NCBI GenBank assembly: GCA_036794585.1
Contig: DAIRGH010000114.1
Location: forward strand, 1 to 8,823
DNA length: 8,823 nt
From: WHSW01 sp036794585
GTDB taxonomy: Bacteria > Actinomycetota > Thermoleophilia > Solirubrobacterales > 70-9
Direction of reading: 5' to 3'
The stretch's first letter is position 1. Every line of letters begins with the position of its first letter. Of this stretch, positions 7,077 to 8,823 are shown in pieces. The translations under genes were made by a program, and so were the position numbers. The notes under the pieces were generated by a model. It searched no databases, had not been told where the DNA came from, and was given only the letters and a program-made list of their open reading frames with translations.

Positions 7077-8777
7077 ATGGACCCGCTCCAGCACCCGATC
7101 TTCATCGTCGGCACACCTCAGTCAGGCACGACCTACGTGTTCAGCGCCCTCGCGCGATTGCCAGGCGCCATCACCTTGGACCAGCGCGCCCGAGACGCCT
7201 TCGCCCGTGCAGCCGAGCTGCCTCCGGCGCTCCGCGGCCACGACAGCAACCGCCGCACCGACGACGACGCGACGCCCGAGACCGTCCAGCGCATCCGCGC
7301 GACGCTACGCGAGCTGGAGGGGCGCCTCATCGATGGCGCCCCCCGACACGCTCTGCGGATCCCGTTCCTGGCGGCGGTCTTCCCCGACGCCATGTTCGTC
7401 TACGTCTACCGCTCCCCGCGCGAGACGATCGCCGGGATGATCGAGGCGTGGCGCTCCGGGCTCTACGTCACCTATCCGAGGCTGCCGGACTGGCCCGGGC
7501 CGCCCTGGTCGATGCTGCTGGTCCCGGGCTGGCGGTCGCTGGCCGGCAAGAGCGTTGCCGAGATCGCCACCGCCCAGTGGACGACCACGACGCGGTTCCT
7601 GCTCGACGACCTGCAGGCGCTGGCACCACACCGCTGGGCCGTCGTCGACTACGCGGCGCTCCTCGGGGATCCGGGCGGCGAGCTCGAGCGCCTAGCCGGC
7701 GTATTGGGCCTCGCGTGGAGGGCAGAGGCCGCAGGCGACAGCCCCGTCACCCACGTGCTTCGCCCCAGCCCGCCGAGGCTGACGGAGCTCGAAGACGACC
7801 TTCAGCGCCTACTGCCGCAGACGATCGGCCTCGCGGAGGTGGCTCATGATCTGCTGGCGGCTCCGGTGTCGCGGCGCCCCACGGCGACACCCGACTTCGA
7901 GGCCGAGACGCGCAGCGTCCACAGCGCGGGCTTCGCGGCGCTGCTCGACCGGCTCGACTCATCGCTGCTGCTGAGCACCGGCGCCACCGGAAAGCTGGTC
8001 TGCGTTCGCCACGACGGCGCCCGCGTGAATACGCACTTCCACGACCTCGCACAGGCGGGCTCGCTGGCCGCCGCCGCAAACGAATTCGCGGTGGCCTCCG
8101 GCAACGCTGTGCACCGCTACCGCGAGCGGGACGCCTGCTTCGTCCCCCAAGCGCGCGTTCCGGTCACCGCCTCTGCGCTCGCCTTCGCGGCCGGCGACCT
8201 TTGGATCGCCTCGGGGGACTCGCTCGAATTGCTCGCAGACGGGCGGTCGGAGCGCTGGCGACTTCCGTTCGGCGGCGGCTCGCGCTGGCGAATCACCGGA
8301 CTCGCGGTGGACGGCGGGCGACCAGCCTACGTGTGCGCCGAACCGGCCTCCGCGGACAGGCGGGCGGGCGAGCCAACGGGTGGCTGCGTGGTCGAGTGCG
8401 CCACGGGCGAGGTGATCGCAGAGGGCCTCGCGGCTCCGCGAGGCCTGCAGCTGCACGACGGCCGGCTGCTCGTGCTCGAGCGCGACCTCGATCGCGTGAG
8501 CGTCGTCGAGCCGGACTCCGGCGAGCGCCTCACCGTCGCCGAGCTGCCAGGGTCTCCTCGCGGGCTCGCCGTGCTCGGGTCGACCGCTTTCGTCGCCCTG
8601 TCACGGGTCCGCAGCGCTGATTCGGTCCCCTCCGCAGCGCCGTTCAGCGGCGTCTCGGTGGTCGACCTGGGGCGGGGTGTCGTCGGCGGGTACCTGCGCT
8701 TCGAGGGCGAGATCGCGGAGGTCTCCGACGTCGTCGCGCTGCCGTTCCGGTATCCGGAGATCGCCGCCGGCTACTGA
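7077..8777 (+). CDS. Sulfotransferase domain fused to a TIGR03032/DUF4915-like domain
   Basis: A 566-residue two-domain protein. Residues 7-~250 are a PAPS-type sulfotransferase (Sulfotransfer_3-like). PIFIVGTPQSGTTYV (7-21) is the 5'-phosphosulfate loop. LRIPFLAAVFPDAMFVYVYRSP (93-114) leads to the 3'-phosphate site at Arg112. WAVVDYAALLGDPGGELERLAGVLGL (187-212) is the usual late helix, and SPPRLTELEDDLQRLLP (231-247) matches the closing segment. Residues ~290-560 resemble TIGR03032, an uncharacterised family that looks like a repeated beta-blade fold: LLLSTGATGKLVCVR, RVNTHFHDLAQAG, GDLWIASGDSLELL, GLAVDGGRPAYV, GGCVVECATGEVIAEGL, LHDGRLLVLERDLDRVSVVEP, GSPRGLAVLGSTAFVALSRVR and SVVDLGRGVVGGYLRFEGEIAEV. 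No signal peptide or membrane helix is seen, so cytosolic sulfation is expected; the acceptor is unknown. The ATG at 7077 is the only one that retains the P-loop. It may be leaderless. Confidence 0.85.
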   Translation: MDPLQHPIFIVGTPQSGTTYVFSALARLPGAITLDQRARDAFARAAELPPALRGHDSNRRTDDDATPETVQRIRATLRELEGRLIDGAPRHALRIPFLAAVFPDAMFVYVYRSPRETIAGMIEAWRSGLYVTYPRLPDWPGPPWSMLLVPGWRSLAGKSVAEIATAQWTTTTRFLLDDLQALAPHRWAVVDYAALLGDPGGELERLAGVLGLAWRAEAAGDSPVTHVLRPSPPRLTELEDDLQRLLPQTIGLAEVAHDLLAAPVSRRPTATPDFEAETRSVHSAGFAALLDRLDSSLLLSTGATGKLVCVRHDGARVNTHFHDLAQAGSLAAAANEFAVASGNAVHRYRERDACFVPQARVPVTASALAFAAGDLWIASGDSLELLADGRSERWRLPFGGGSRWRITGLAVDGGRPAYVCAEPASADRRAGEPTGGCVVECATGEVIAEGLAAPRGLQLHDGRLLVLERDLDRVSVVEPDSGERLTVAELPGSPRGLAVLGSTAFVALSRVRSADSVPSAAPFSGVSVVDLGRGVVGGYLRFEGEIAEVSDVVALPFRYPEIAAGY

Positions 8778-8823
8778 ATCTCCTCGTCCTGGCCGGGGCC
8801 GCCGTTGAGCTTGTCCTTGCCGG
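8771..8823 (-). CDS. C-terminal end of an RTX-type calcium-binding repeat protein (truncated by window edge)
   Basis: Only the last 16 codons and the stop are inside the window. Read on the - strand they give GKDKLNGGPGQDEEIQ and then TAG (complement of 8771-8773). The pattern G-x-D-x-L-x-G-G-x-G-x-D is that of the glycine/aspartate-rich RTX nonapeptide repeats, which bind calcium in a parallel beta-roll and are typical of secreted or surface proteins. The rest of the gene lies to the right of the window. The end overlaps the sulfotransferase stop by 7 bases in convergent orientation. With so little visible, the protein type cannot be named. Confidence 0.6.
   Translation of the reverse strand, partial: GKDKLNGGPGQDEEIQ

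Noticed and set aside
8201..8620. Open frame on the + strand within the C-terminal domain of the sulfotransferase fusion
   Set aside because: Its translation is extremely Arg/Ala-rich and overlaps a frame with coherent beta-strand periodicity and family motifs.

Overview
The window is a dense, very GC-rich stretch of bacterial chromosome with strong G/C at third codon positions and almost no intergenic DNA. The DUF1800/DUF1501 pair, the long N-terminal region ahead of the Tat signal in the DUF1501 protein, and the general protein style suggest an actinobacterium of the Thermoleophilia/Solirubrobacterales type. That placement is an inference from protein resemblance, since the window contains no rRNA or other marker gene. 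I see no mobile element, tRNA, CRISPR array or integration scar.

Left block, + strand (2-3875). Four genes follow one another at gaps of 5, 11 and 21 bases: the 3' part of a glutamate-1-semialdehyde-aminomutase-like PLP aminotransferase, a small glutathione S-transferase-like protein, a YyaL/SPATA20-type protein (thioredoxin domain plus alpha/alpha barrel), and a SnoaL/NTF2-like protein. The first three look co-transcribed. The fourth may also have its own promoter. Two of the four have thioredoxin folds, but no shared pathway can be read from the sequence.

Middle block, - strand (7008 down to 3879). A tight three-gene operon runs DUF1800, then DUF1501 (twin-arginine signal), then a small secreted cupredoxin with a complete type-1 copper ligand set. 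Gaps are 2 bases between the first pair and a TGATG stop/start overlap between the second pair. The DUF1800-DUF1501 pair is widespread and functionally undefined. The translationally coupled copper protein is the most suggestive clue here to an extracytoplasmic redox or metal role.

Right block, + strand (7077-8777). Divergent from that operon is a two-domain protein: an N-terminal PAPS-type sulfotransferase domain joined to a C-terminal region resembling the uncharacterised TIGR03032/DUF4915 family. It converges on, and overlaps by 7 bases, the 3' end of a - strand gene whose last residues form an RTX-type calcium-binding repeat; the rest of that gene lies outside the window.

Most worth following up: the sulfotransferase-TIGR03032-like fusion with its altered motifs, and the DUF1800/DUF1501/cupredoxin operon as a possible exported copper-dependent unit.
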